64,000 nucleotides of DNA from an uncultured Agathobacter sp. (GTDB lineage: Bacteria; Bacillota; Clostridia; Lachnospirales; Lachnospiraceae), in the NCBI GenBank assembly GCA_944381555.1, contig CALWLL010000056.1, positions 1 to 64,000 on the forward strand, read 5' to 3'. The translations under genes and the position numbers were made by a program. A model generated the notes under the pieces. That model made no database searches, was not told the origin of the DNA, and saw only the letters and a program-made list of their open reading frames with translations. Shown one piece after another: positions 38,729 through 46,599 of the stretch. Within the stretch, counting starts at the first letter, position 1. Every line of letters starts with the position of its first letter.

Positions 38729-40246
38729 TTATTCATTCTCCACCTTAATCCAAACTTCTTTTAAGCCCTCAATAATGTCTGACGCAGTAACCGCATACGT
38801 TCCCATGCTTCGTTTTGCAGAATCTCCTGCCAAACCATGCACATAGACACCATATGCAGCCGCATCCGCTCCTTTATACCCCTGAGCAAGAAAGGCTCCG
38901 ATAATACCGGTTAATACATCTCCGCTCCCTGCCGTTGCCATGCCGTTATTACCGGATAAATTCAAATAATTGATGCCATATGGATTTGCGGTGACCGTAC
39001 GAAAGTCTTTTAATACACAAATCACATCATACGTTCTGGCAAAATCAACAGCGGCTTCCATTAAATGGTTCTGTATCCACGATACAGCATTTCCGGTAAG
39101 GCGCGAAAATTCCCCTAAATGAGGTGTAATTATAGATTCTGTATGGGGCAATAACAGCCTGTTCCTATCTTTTGCAAGAATGTTTAATGCATCCGCATCC
39201 CAAAGAACCGGAACGGAAGCATTTGTACGCACTATCTCAACAATCTCTTCTGAAATCGATGATGTGCCGATTCCGGGACCGATTACAATGGCGTCTGCCC
39301 ATTTTAATTCCGTAATCAAGGCTTCTTTATCCAGACGATTTCCATAAACAGCAAGGATTGCCTCCGGAACTGCTCCTTGTATTATGGAACGATTCTCTTC
39401 GTTTGTAAAGACTTTAACCAAGCCCACACCACAGCGATATGCTGCTTTAGCAGAAAGAACTGCGGCACCCGCCATATTGGTACTGCCTGCAATAATCAGC
39501 AGTTTGCCAAATGTACTTTTATTGGAATGTGCCGGTCTGGCTGGTAAACGCATAAGGTCTGACTTTTCAAAATATGCAGCGGAAGGCTTCTTATCAAGCC
39601 AGCTTCGCTGCGTAATGCCCATATCCGCTACAATCGTTTCTCCTGCGTATTCGCATCCCGGCCATAAATACTGGCCGAGTTTTCCATACGAAAATGTAAT
39701 GGTATAGTCACATTTTACTGCCCCTCCCATTACCTGGCCGTTATCTGCGTTAATCCCGGATGGCATATCCACTGCAATTCGTGTTGCAGAAACCGAATTC
39801 ATCACATCTATAATCCGCAGATATTCCTCACTTAAATTTCTGGACAGACCAATGCCGAATACAGCATCAATCACAAAATCATATTCTGTAGAAAGAATCT
39901 GTTCTGCATTTTCTGCTATGGAATAATTGTATGCATCACAAATAGATTCCTGAACCTTATAAGATGCCGAGGTATCTGTCTTTAATCCCCATACATCCTT
40001 TACCTTGCAGATATCCGTTACAATTCCGCGCTCGTTTAATAAACGTGCAATTGCCAAACCGTCTGCACCGTTATTGCCTGTTCCGCAAAATACGATACCC
40101 CTATTTCGTTTTTCTGATAATAAAGAAAACTTCCAGACAAAAACAAGCGCAGCCTGTTCCATTAGCACCAGTTCCGGCACTTTAAAACAGTTGGAAGTAT
40201 TCTGATCCAGAAGCTTCATTTCTTTTCCTGATACTAAATATTTCAA
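38729..40246 (-). CDS. nnr: bifunctional NAD(P)H-hydrate epimerase / ADP-dependent dehydratase
   Basis: Repairs hydrated NAD(P)H. The N-terminal YjeF_N epimerase domain (about 1-215) shows CGTGNNGADGLAIARLL and DMPSGINADNGQV; the C-terminal ribokinase-like dehydratase domain (about 225-500) shows GIGPGIGT-like VIGPGIG, TPHLGEFSRL and the NGMATAGSGDVLTGIIGA signature. Length of 505 residues is typical of the fused form. It starts at TTG 40246 with GAGGAAA upstream, overlapping the previous stop by four bases. acpS, often the neighbour in Firmicutes, is not present; a coiled-coil gene sits there. Confidence 0.94.
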   Translation of the reverse strand: MKYLVSGKEMKLLDQNTSNCFKVPELVLMEQAALVFVWKFSLLSEKRNRGIVFCGTGNNGADGLAIARLLNERGIVTDICKVKDVWGLKTDTSASYKVQESICDAYNYSIAENAEQILSTEYDFVIDAVFGIGLSRNLSEEYLRIIDVMNSVSATRIAVDMPSGINADNGQVMGGAVKCDYTITFSYGKLGQYLWPGCEYAGETIVADMGITQRSWLDKKPSAAYFEKSDLMRLPARPAHSNKSTFGKLLIIAGSTNMAGAAVLSAKAAYRCGVGLVKVFTNEENRSIIQGAVPEAILAVYGNRLDKEALITELKWADAIVIGPGIGTSSISEEIVEIVRTNASVPVLWDADALNILAKDRNRLLLPHTESIITPHLGEFSRLTGNAVSWIQNHLMEAAVDFARTYDVICVLKDFRTVTANPYGINYLNLSGNNGMATAGSGDVLTGIIGAFLAQGYKGADAAAYGVYVHGLAGDSAKRSMGTYAVTASDIIEGLKEVWIKVENE

Positions 40247-40869
40247 GTTGGTTTCCTCAATTCCGATTCGTCCTCATACTTAATGTCAAAGATGTCGATT
40301 ACCGCAGCACCGAATATATCATGAAGATACTGATATATTTCACGATTATTGATATCACGGTTCTGTTTACGAATAATGTTTTTTTTAAGATCAACGCGTA
40401 CCTGATTGATCCATTCTTCTATTTCCATTGATTCTTTACGATTGATACGGAGCTTCTCATAGAAATAGTCCATAGAAAGCAGCATCAGTTCCTCGTTTGC
40501 CTTGCGAATCCGGCATGGAATTTCTGCAAGCTCTTCCTCGCACTCATCAATTTTTTGATTGGCTTCATCTACAAGGCGTTTGTTCTCTTCCTGCTTTTTC
40601 TCCCGGAGCGTTAATGCCTCGCCATCTTTGGCATCGTCCATATTCTGGACAATATTCTTTAGCAGCTGGCTTTTTAACCGCTTTAGTTCTTTCAGGCGCA
40701 TATTCAGCCGTGCCTCTGTGCCCATCAATGTATTTATTTGTGTTTCTAATGCTTTGATTTCTTCTGTCTTTCCATGAATTGCAAACAGCCGGTGCCATTT
40801 TTGATCCAAAGTAAGATTCGGGATGGTTTTATTAATCAAAGCGGACTTAAAGTCTTTTCTATTTTCCAT
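40243..40869 (-). CDS. coiled-coil protein of unknown function
   Basis: A soluble 208-residue protein, almost entirely alpha-helical. Residues about 30-135 have a strong charged heptad-like pattern (many Glu, Lys, Leu), giving a long coiled coil, and the C-terminal third (NREIYQYLHDIFGAAVIDIFDIKY) looks like a small globular end. No membrane segment, signal or catalytic motif is seen. GAGG precedes the ATG. It lies between rex and nnr and overlaps nnr by four bases, so it is probably co-transcribed and coupled. I do not recognise the family. Confidence 0.78.
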   Translation of the reverse strand: MENRKDFKSALINKTIPNLTLDQKWHRLFAIHGKTEEIKALETQINTLMGTEARLNMRLKELKRLKSQLLKNIVQNMDDAKDGEALTLREKKQEENKRLVDEANQKIDECEEELAEIPCRIRKANEELMLLSMDYFYEKLRINRKESMEIEEWINQVRVDLKKNIIRKQNRDINNREIYQYLHDIFGAAVIDIFDIKYEDESELRKPT

Positions 40870-40883
40870 AGTCTGCCTCAGAA

Positions 40884-41516
40884 TTATTTGAAATTCTTAG
40901 TGATATTATAAGATAACTGCATCAAACTATCCGATAAATGAACGTTTTCAACTACTACACTCTCATCCGGCAAATCCAAATCTACATGCGCAAAATTCCA
41001 GATTGCATGCACTCCCATCTCTACTAAATGATGGGCAATATTATCTGCGGTTGCCTTTGGCATGGTCAGCGCAGCGATATCTACTGCATTATTCCTGCAA
41101 AAATCCTCCAATTCCTCCATAGAACGGATTTTGATACCGCGTACCTCCTGTCCGATAATATTTGGATTGATATCAAAGAGCGCAACCAGCTTAAATCCTA
41201 ATTTTTCAAACTTCATATAATTGGCAATAGCAAGACCGAGATTGCCAACGCCAATAATAATGATATTGTGCGTCTGGTTAAGTCCTAATATTTTACCAAT
41301 TTCATCATACAAATATGGAACATTATATCCGTATCCCTGCTGGCCAAATCCACCAAAATTGTTCAAATCCTGACGAATCTGTGAAGCCGTTACTTTCATA
41401 AGTCTGCTTAAATCACCGGAAGAAATCCGTTCCACTCCAGACTCTAATAATTCTCCCAAATATCTGTAATATCTTGGCATTCTGCGAATAACAGCCTGCG
41501 ATATTTCTTTATTCAC
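40884..41516 (-). CDS. rex: redox-sensing transcriptional repressor Rex
   Basis: Senses NADH/NAD+ and represses fermentation and redox genes when NADH is low. The N-terminal winged helix (about 5-80) has the RMPRYYRYLGELLESG and SQIRQDLNNFGGFGQQGYGY blocks; the Rossmann domain shows IIIGVGNLGLAIANY. Length of 210 residues is normal. The start is GTG 41516 with AAGGAGG eight bases upstream. A strong terminator separates it from icd, so rex is probably transcribed on its own or leads the downstream coiled-coil-nnr-alr run. A possible Rex site lies at the citrate synthase promoter. Confidence 0.95.
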   Translation of the reverse strand: MNKEISQAVIRRMPRYYRYLGELLESGVERISSGDLSRLMKVTASQIRQDLNNFGGFGQQGYGYNVPYLYDEIGKILGLNQTHNIIIIGVGNLGLAIANYMKFEKLGFKLVALFDINPNIIGQEVRGIKIRSMEELEDFCRNNAVDIAALTMPKATADNIAHHLVEMGVHAIWNFAHVDLDLPDESVVVENVHLSDSLMQLSYNITKNFK

Positions 41517-41575
41517 TATCGTAACCTCCTTGGGATTTTTTTCTGCAAATAAAATGCTTTTTCTGTCAACGAAAA

Positions 41576-41613
41576 AACAGAAAAACCTATATTAATTATA
41601 GGATTTTCTGTTT
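41576..41613 (-). terminator. rho-independent terminator of the citrate synthase-icd operon
   Basis: AAACAGAAAA and CCTATA pair with TATAGG and TTTTCTGTTT around a five-base loop with one unpaired base. On the minus strand the stem runs into TTTTTTCG. It lies about 40 bases past the icd stop. Confidence 0.75.
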
Positions 41614-41650
41614 AAACTGTCAATGTGTCAAAGATTTAACATGTATAAAA

Positions 41651-42859
41651 TTATAACATTGCTTCTAATTCTTTGCGAATTGCTTTAATGAATCCCTCGC
41701 TGTTTAAAACGGTTACATTTTCTAAAGATGTGATAAGGGCTAAGTCCTTCGTCATCTTTCCGGATTCAATTGTTTTCAAGCAGGCCTGCTCTAATTTATC
41801 TGCAAATGCGCACAATTCCGGGGTGCTATCCAATTCGCCGCGTTTTCTTAGCGCACCTGTCCATGCAAAGATTGTTGCAACAGAGTTGGTAGACGTTTCT
41901 TCACCCTTTAAATGCTTGTAATAATGTCTCTGCACTGTACCATGAGCCGCTTCGTATTCGTAATACCCCTCCGGTGATACAAGTACCGATGTCATCATAG
42001 CAAGAGAGCCAAAGGCTGACGAGATCATATCACTCATAACATCCCCATCATAATTCTTGCAAGCCCAGATATAACCGCCTTCTGACTTCATGACACGGGC
42101 AACGGCATCATCGATCAATGTATAAAAATACTCAATACCGGCTTCTTCAAAAGCAGTTTTATACTGTGTATCATAAATCTCCTGAAAAATATCCTTGAAA
42201 GTATGGTCATATTTCTTGGAAATCGTATCTTTGGTCGCAAACCAGAGATCTTGTCTGGTATCAAGCGCGAATTTAAAACAGCTATGCGCAAAACTTTCGA
42301 TGGAATCACAAAGGTTATGCTGTCCCTGAACAACGCCTGCGCCTTTAAATTCATGAACAAGCTCCCTTATTTCATTCCCGTTTTCCCCAGTATACACAAG
42401 CTCCACCTTGCCTGCTCCCGGAATCTTCATCTCAGAGGCTTTATATACGTCACCGTATGCATGTCTGGCAATGGTAATTGGCTTTTTCCATGACTTTACA
42501 TTCGGCTCAATGCCTTTTACAACGATTGGTGCGCGGAAAACCGTACCATCGAGGATAGCACGGATTGTCCCGTTCGGGCTTTTCCACATCTCTTTTAAGT
42601 TATACTCTGTCATACGCGCAGCATTCGGCGTAATGGTTGCGCATTTAACCGCTACTCCATATTTTTTTGTTGCATATGCAGAATCAAATGTTACCTGATC
42701 ATTTGTACGATTTCTTTCTTCAAGACCAAGATCATAATATTCTGATTTCAAATCAACGAATGGATAAATCAGCTCATCCTTGATTATCTGCCATAAAATC
42801 CGGGTCATTTCGTCCCCGTCCATCTCTACTAATGGGGTAATCATCTTAATTTTTTCCAT
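41651..42859 (-). CDS. icd: isocitrate dehydrogenase (NADP+ type)
   Basis: Oxidative decarboxylation of isocitrate to 2-oxoglutarate. The 402-residue sequence belongs to the eukaryote-like homodimeric NADP-IDH branch: [18 protein letters not shown] carries substrate residues, [10 protein letters not shown] and [27 protein letters not shown] form the clasp and metal site, and [12 protein letters not shown] is the nucleotide-binding region. It lies 70 bases after the Re-citrate synthase gene. Aconitase is not in the window. Together they form a short oxidative branch supplying 2-oxoglutarate for glutamate. Confidence 0.95.
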   Translation of the reverse strand: MEKIKMITPLVEMDGDEMTRILWQIIKDELIYPFVDLKSEYYDLGLEERNRTNDQVTFDSAYATKKYGVAVKCATITPNAARMTEYNLKEMWKSPNGTIRAILDGTVFRAPIVVKGIEPNVKSWKKPITIARHAYGDVYKASEMKIPGAGKVELVYTGENGNEIRELVHEFKGAGVVQGQHNLCDSIESFAHSCFKFALDTRQDLWFATKDTISKKYDHTFKDIFQEIYDTQYKTAFEEAGIEYFYTLIDDAVARVMKSEGGYIWACKNYDGDVMSDMISSAFGSLAMMTSVLVSPEGYYEYEAAHGTVQRHYYKHLKGEETSTNSVATIFAWTGALRKRGELDSTPELCAFADKLEQACLKTIESGKMTKDLALITSLENVTVLNSEGFIKAIRKELEAML

Positions 42860-42929
42860 AATATCTTACCTCGTAAAATTATTAAAACTAAATTATTGGA
42901 TCATTACACAGCAGCAGCCGTGCTCCTTG

Positions 42930-44312
42930 TTATAATACTATATCTAACTCTTTACAGCAATCAGTAATTTGCACAACAAGCTCATTGTCTGTAATAACAG
43001 TTACACGCCCATCCTCATACTGCTCGTCTACCCACATCTTTATGCGCTTCACAAGTTCAGAAGACTTATCTACTTTACGCTCTTCCGGCAAGTGATAGTA
43101 ATTATTAATCCAATGCGCAATTCCTGCCAAACCGGATGTATTAGAAACTGCAACAAGCGGCGGACGGTTTAAAAACTTACCCGTATCAAAAATATTATAA
43201 ATCTCCTCATTTTTCAAAAGACCATCTGCATGGATACCGGCTCTTGTAACGTTAAAGTTTGAACCGCAGAACGGGGTACGGCTCGGAAGTCTGTAACCAA
43301 TCTCTTTTTCAAAATATTCTACAAGCTCTGTAATAACGGTGGTGTCCATACCGCCCAGATTCCCCTTAAGCTGCGCATATTCAAATACCATAGCCTCAAG
43401 CGGGGTATTACCGGTTCTTTCACCAATTCCGAATAATGAACAGTTTACGCCGCAGGCGCCATATAACCATGCTGTCGTAGAGTTATTGACTGCTTTGTAA
43501 AAATCGTTGTGCCCATGCCACTCAATGAGTTCAGAAGGCACGCCTGCATGTGTGGTAAGACCATAGATGATTCCCGGCACACTTCGCGGAATAACAGCAC
43601 CCGGGAAGTTTACCCCATATCCCATTGTATCACATGCCCTTACCTTGATTGGAATCTTATATTCCTCCATCAGCTTCATAAGTTCTAAGCAGAACGGAAT
43701 TACAAACCCGTAAATATCTGACCTTGTTATGTCTTCCAGATGGCATCTTGGACTGATGCCGGTTTCTAAGCACTGTCTTATGATGCTCAGATAATGGTTC
43801 ATAACTTCACGTCTTGTCATTTTCATTTTATAGAAAATGTGGAAATCTGAACAGCTTACTAAGATACCGGTTTCCCTCAAACCAATATCTTTTACCAGAT
43901 TAAAGTCCTGCTGACTGGCACGAATCCACGCAGTTACCTCTGGAAACTCATAGCCGCGTTCCATACATTTATATACTGCATCTCTATCCTTCTTACTATA
44001 TAAGAAAAATTCGCTCTGTCTTATTTTTCCGTTAGGTCCGCCTAATCTATGAAGATAATCATATATTGTTACAATCTGTTCTGTCGTATATGGAGCCCTT
44101 GACTGCTGGCCATCACGGAAGGTAGTATCCGTGATCCAGATATCTTCTGGCATATTGTGCGGAACAATTCTATCATTAAACGCAATTTTAGGAATTTCAT
44201 CATACGGAAACAAGCTTCGGAAGGTATTTGGTTCCGTTACATCTGTCAACTGGTAAAAATGTTCCTCTAATTGCAGCAGATTTGTTTTCTGGTTCATCAC
44301 AACTTCTCTCAT
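42930..44312 (-). CDS. Re-type citrate synthase (DRE-TIM metallolyase family)
   Basis: A 460-residue DRE-TIM enzyme of the isopropylmalate/homocitrate synthase superfamily. The signature DTTFRDGQQ is at 62-70, and the metal ligands HGHND are at 266-270. It resembles the Clostridium kluyveri Re-citrate synthase branch rather than LeuA or NifV: it has a distinctive N-terminal extension, lacks a LeuA regulatory domain and is paired with icd. On that basis it probably condenses oxaloacetate and acetyl-CoA with Re stereochemistry. Homocitrate synthase remains possible. The ATG at 44312 has AAGGAG eight bases upstream, and a good promoter with a Rex-like site lies ahead of it. Confidence 0.85.
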   Translation of the reverse strand: MREVVMNQKTNLLQLEEHFYQLTDVTEPNTFRSLFPYDEIPKIAFNDRIVPHNMPEDIWITDTTFRDGQQSRAPYTTEQIVTIYDYLHRLGGPNGKIRQSEFFLYSKKDRDAVYKCMERGYEFPEVTAWIRASQQDFNLVKDIGLRETGILVSCSDFHIFYKMKMTRREVMNHYLSIIRQCLETGISPRCHLEDITRSDIYGFVIPFCLELMKLMEEYKIPIKVRACDTMGYGVNFPGAVIPRSVPGIIYGLTTHAGVPSELIEWHGHNDFYKAVNNSTTAWLYGACGVNCSLFGIGERTGNTPLEAMVFEYAQLKGNLGGMDTTVITELVEYFEKEIGYRLPSRTPFCGSNFNVTRAGIHADGLLKNEEIYNIFDTGKFLNRPPLVAVSNTSGLAGIAHWINNYYHLPEERKVDKSSELVKRIKMWVDEQYEDGRVTVITDNELVVQITDCCKELDIVL

Positions 44313-44347
44313 AACAGTTACTCCTTGGTTTTAACTACTTTTTCAAA

Positions 44348-44376
44348 AGTTTAATTCTTTAACAGAATAAAGTCAA
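44348..44376 (-). promoter_or_regulatory. promoter of the citrate synthase-icd operon with a candidate Rex site
   Basis: Minus-strand TTGACT (44371-44376) and TAAACT (44348-44353) are spaced by 17 bases. The 18-base stretch CTGTTAAAGAATTAAACT (44348-44365) overlaps the -10 and matches the Rex consensus TTGTTAAnnnnTTAACAA at 6 of 7 bases in the left half and 4 of 7 in the right half. The leader to the ATG would be about 29 bases. Confidence 0.55.
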
Positions 44377-44383
44377 TATTTTT

Positions 44384-44412
44384 TTGTCACCTTTATTCTT
44401 CCATTTCATAAT
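44384..44412 (+). promoter_or_regulatory. candidate vegetative promoter of the Cys-rich mini-protein gene
   Basis: TTGTCA (44384-44389) and CATAAT (44407-44412) are spaced by 17 bases. The predicted start lies about 27 bases before the ATG. It stands back to back with the citrate synthase promoter. Confidence 0.55.
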
Positions 44413-44445
44413 ATATACTGTAAAACAAATTTATGGGAGGTCACT

Positions 44446-44658
44446 ATGAGTGATTTAGCTGCTACAAACTGTGGATGTAACGATGGAGGTTGCGGATGTA
44501 ATTCAATTATCTGGATTATCATTTTATTAAGCCTATGCAACAATAATGGTTCAGGCTTTAATTTGAGCAACAACGGATGCGGAAATGACGGATGTGGATG
44601 TCTATGGATTATCCTTCTTCTTCTTTTCTGTAACGGCGGCTGCAATAGCATGTGCTAA
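44446..44658 (+). CDS. small Cys/Gly/Asn-rich protein with an internal duplication
   Basis: A 70-residue protein with 11 cysteines. It contains two similar units: a Cys/Gly/Asn cluster (CGCNDGGCGC at 9-18; CGNDGCGC at 45-52) followed by a short hydrophobic run ending in Cys (IIWIIILLSLC at 21-31; LWIILLLLFC at 53-62), with a Cys-rich end. Small clostridial proteins of this look have been labelled chorion-class high-cysteine proteins, a name with no functional content. GGGAGGT precedes the ATG, and both a promoter and a terminator flank it, so it is a real, self-contained gene. Metal binding, membrane association or a spore-coat role are possible; none is shown. Confidence 0.85.
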   Translation: MSDLAATNCGCNDGGCGCNSIIWIIILLSLCNNNGSGFNLSNNGCGNDGCGCLWIILLLLFCNGGCNSMC

Positions 44659-44673
44659 TTAAATGCTGACACA

Positions 44674-44704
44674 AAAAGAACGGTGGAATACCACCGTTCT
44701 TTTA
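44674..44704. terminator. bidirectional terminator between the Cys-rich gene and the 54-residue gene
   Basis: AAGAACGGTGG pairs perfectly with CCACCGTTCTT around AATA; A and T runs flank the stem on both sides, so it can serve both converging genes. Confidence 0.85.
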
Positions 44705-44706
44705 TT

Positions 44707-44871
44707 TCATTCATTATACATATTGTTATTCTTTGTCTTTTGATGAGGCGGCTTTTCATATTCTGTCTGCATATATTTCTCCACATCGCATTCCGGGGAA
44801 GGACGTCTTCGTTTCATACATTCTTCATCAATTTCAAACACGCTGTTTCCATCAATAATCAGTCTGCCCAT
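44707..44871 (-). CDS. 54-residue protein of unknown function
   Basis: A short minus-strand frame starting MGRLIIDGNSVFEIDEEC, with a charged middle (KRRRPSPECD) and a Lys/Asn-rich tail. AAGGAAA lies six bases before the ATG, and the shared terminator lies just past the stop. The N-terminal block is very like small conserved clostridial proteins I recall without a function. It converges on the Cys-rich gene and diverges from the next plus-strand pair. The sequence has two cysteines and no membrane segment. Confidence 0.7.
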   Translation of the reverse strand: MGRLIIDGNSVFEIDEECMKRRRPSPECDVEKYMQTEYEKPPHQKTKNNNMYNE

Positions 44872-44962
44872 TATCTGTTTCCTTATATTTTTTCATTAGT
44901 ATATGAAAGGGCAGTCATATTGTGATATTCCTCCACATAAAATAAAACAAAAACGAGTAATC

Positions 44963-45310
44963 ATGGAACAAGAACAGTTTATCACAGAATATGATGGTCT
45001 GGTTCAAACAAGAGAACTTCAAATGTTAAAGGCCATGCTCCCATTTGTACATACGAAAAGCCAGATGCCGTTAGCAATTCTGATTCAAACGATGGAATTT
45101 CAAAACACCATACGTTGCTTTAAAGAAAATGCCAATGCATTATCTGCTTTTTCAATGACAAACGAAAGTGAGCGCCGCAGTGCCATGCTGCAGACTTTAA
45201 AAAAATTCTGTACCCCAAAAGAACGGGAAACAATCGATACTATTCTGAATATAATGTGTGTAATGGAAAACTATGATAAGGAGGAGCCTTTTGGACGACT
45301 TATTACTTAA
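44963..45310 (+). CDS. 115-residue protein of unknown function
   Basis: A soluble, helical protein starting MEQEQFITEYDGLVQ. It has two long amphipathic helices (about 15-55), then a Ser/Glu/Arg stretch and a Met/Leu-rich end. I do not recognise a catalytic motif. The ATG at 44963 is preferred over an upstream ATG at 44903, although its ribosome site is weak (CGAG). A possible promoter (TTGTGA at 44920-44925, TAAAAC at 44943-44948) would leave a leader of under 15 bases. It overlaps the next gene by 20 bases, so the two are probably coupled partners. Confidence 0.65.
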   Translation: MEQEQFITEYDGLVQTRELQMLKAMLPFVHTKSQMPLAILIQTMEFQNTIRCFKENANALSAFSMTNESERRSAMLQTLKKFCTPKERETIDTILNIMCVMENYDKEEPFGRLIT

Positions 45311-45557
45311 CAATCCGCAACTGCTTGGAATGGATCCGGCAAAATTACAGTTTATTATGGAGTTTGCACAGAAAGGCAAACCACAAAGCATGAAAGATGC
45401 CATGCCATTTCTTATAGCAAATATGAATCTTGCCAAAAAACAGAATATCAACTTTTCAAATTCAGAGGTTCACCTCATTGCTGACCTTTTGTGCCGCGAT
45501 TTACCAGAAGAGGAACAAAACAAGGTAAAAAAAATCATGGCAATGTTAGGTCGATAA
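45291..45557 (+). CDS. 88-residue protein of unknown function, TTG start
   Basis: Helical protein beginning LDDLLLNNPQLLGMDPAKL, with a middle KPQSMKDAMPFLIANMN and a charged C-terminus ending KKIMAMLGR. The start is taken as TTG 45291 because AAGGAGG sits at 45278-45284; an ATG at 45273 would lie upstream of that site. It overlaps the previous gene by 20 bases in another frame and runs 23 bases past the stop of the converging minus-strand gene. No family recognised; size and helical content suit a small partner of the 115-residue protein. Confidence 0.65.
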   Translation: MDDLLLNNPQLLGMDPAKLQFIMEFAQKGKPQSMKDAMPFLIANMNLAKKQNINFSNSEVHLIADLLCRDLPEEEQNKVKKIMAMLGR

Positions 45558-46599
45558 TTAAAATCTTATCAATGGGACAGATGCTCTTGCCCAGACCATC
45601 TGTTCCATTCAGATACTTTTCTCCCGCAGACTCAAATAACACATACAAATAACCATTGCTATATACAATTTCTTCTGAACACGGAGGCATTTCAATAAGC
45701 ATCGTATAATTCTCTACATTCCTGCTCATCGTATCTATCGATTCATACTTTCTGATATAGGAAGACCTTCTTCTTCCATAAGACATGCTCAGATATACTC
45801 TCCCACTATCATCAAAAGCAATTCCCTGAACTTTTGAAGGAATATTGTAGCTGCTTAAGGCTTGAAGTTCATTTTCTGCCTCATCAAATGTATAGGATAC
45901 CATATGGGTATTTCCCCATATATTATGAGAAACAATCCATAAGCAATCCTCTGCATAAGTAATCCCGGACGGCAGATTTACCACTTCATACACTTCCATG
46001 AGATTTGTAACATTCATTACCCTTCCATATTTTTTGGACGCTATCTTTTTTACAAAGCGGTAAGACAACCGTTCAATCGTATTATTGGAAGAATTGCATA
46101 TCCAGATATTCTTTCCATCCCATGCAACTCCTCCCAGATGGCTCTGTTCATCCATAGCCAGCGTGACAAGATATTCCCCTGTATTTCTGTCAAAAATTAT
46201 CAGTTCTCCGAAGCAGCCGTATTCTACCGAATCCGATGTGATAAGCACATATTCATCTGTAAAGCATAAGCCCTGTAAGCATTGGTTGGTATCAAAAATG
46301 TAACCGTTCTCATAATCCGTCTGTCTGGTATCCGGCATACCCGGAATCAGTAATTCCTGCCAGAAGGAATACGCTAAATCCTTTAACCTGTACTTTTTTT
46401 GATTCTCATTGGTCTTTGATGTGTATTCATAGTTTGTCACATTGCCGTAATTGTCAATATTTTCTGCTCCTAAAAAAAGAATGCCTGAGGACCTATTATC
46501 CTCAGGCATCTTATTGTACTCATTTGAAATTACAATTAATATGGTAATGGTTACTATATAAAGTATACTCCCAAAAACTTCATTATTCTTCAATTTCAA
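45535..46599 (-). CDS. membrane-anchored beta-propeller-like protein
   Basis: About 354 residues with one N-terminal membrane helix (VFGSILYIVTITILIVISN) and an outer domain of repeated beta segments such as GVAWDGKNIWICNSSNNTIERL, GITYAEDCLWIVSH and GIAFDDSGRVYLSMS, the look of an NHL/SMP-30-type propeller. No catalytic residues are identified. The start is uncertain: the best choice is TTG 46599, with GGAG six bases upstream inside the end of the EF-G-like gene, which it overlaps by 17 bases. An ATG at 46674 lies well inside the upstream gene. Function unknown. Confidence 0.65.
   Translation of the reverse strand: MKLKNNEVFGSILYIVTITILIVISNEYNKMPEDNRSSGILFLGAENIDNYGNVTNYEYTSKTNENQKKYRLKDLAYSFWQELLIPGMPDTRQTDYENGYIFDTNQCLQGLCFTDEYVLITSDSVEYGCFGELIIFDRNTGEYLVTLAMDEQSHLGGVAWDGKNIWICNSSNNTIERLSYRFVKKIASKKYGRVMNVTNLMEVYEVVNLPSGITYAEDCLWIVSHNIWGNTHMVSYTFDEAENELQALSSYNIPSKVQGIAFDDSGRVYLSMSYGRRRSSYIRKYESIDTMSRNVENYTMLIEMPPCSEEIVYSNGYLYVLFESAGEKYLNGTDGLGKSICPIDKILIIDLTLP

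Noticed and set aside
44406..44651. Pro/His/Leu-rich minus-strand frame of 81 codons opposite the Cys-rich gene
   Set aside because: It is the complement of the repetitive Cys/Gly/Asn codons, has no ribosome site, and the plus-strand gene has promoter, ribosome site and terminator.
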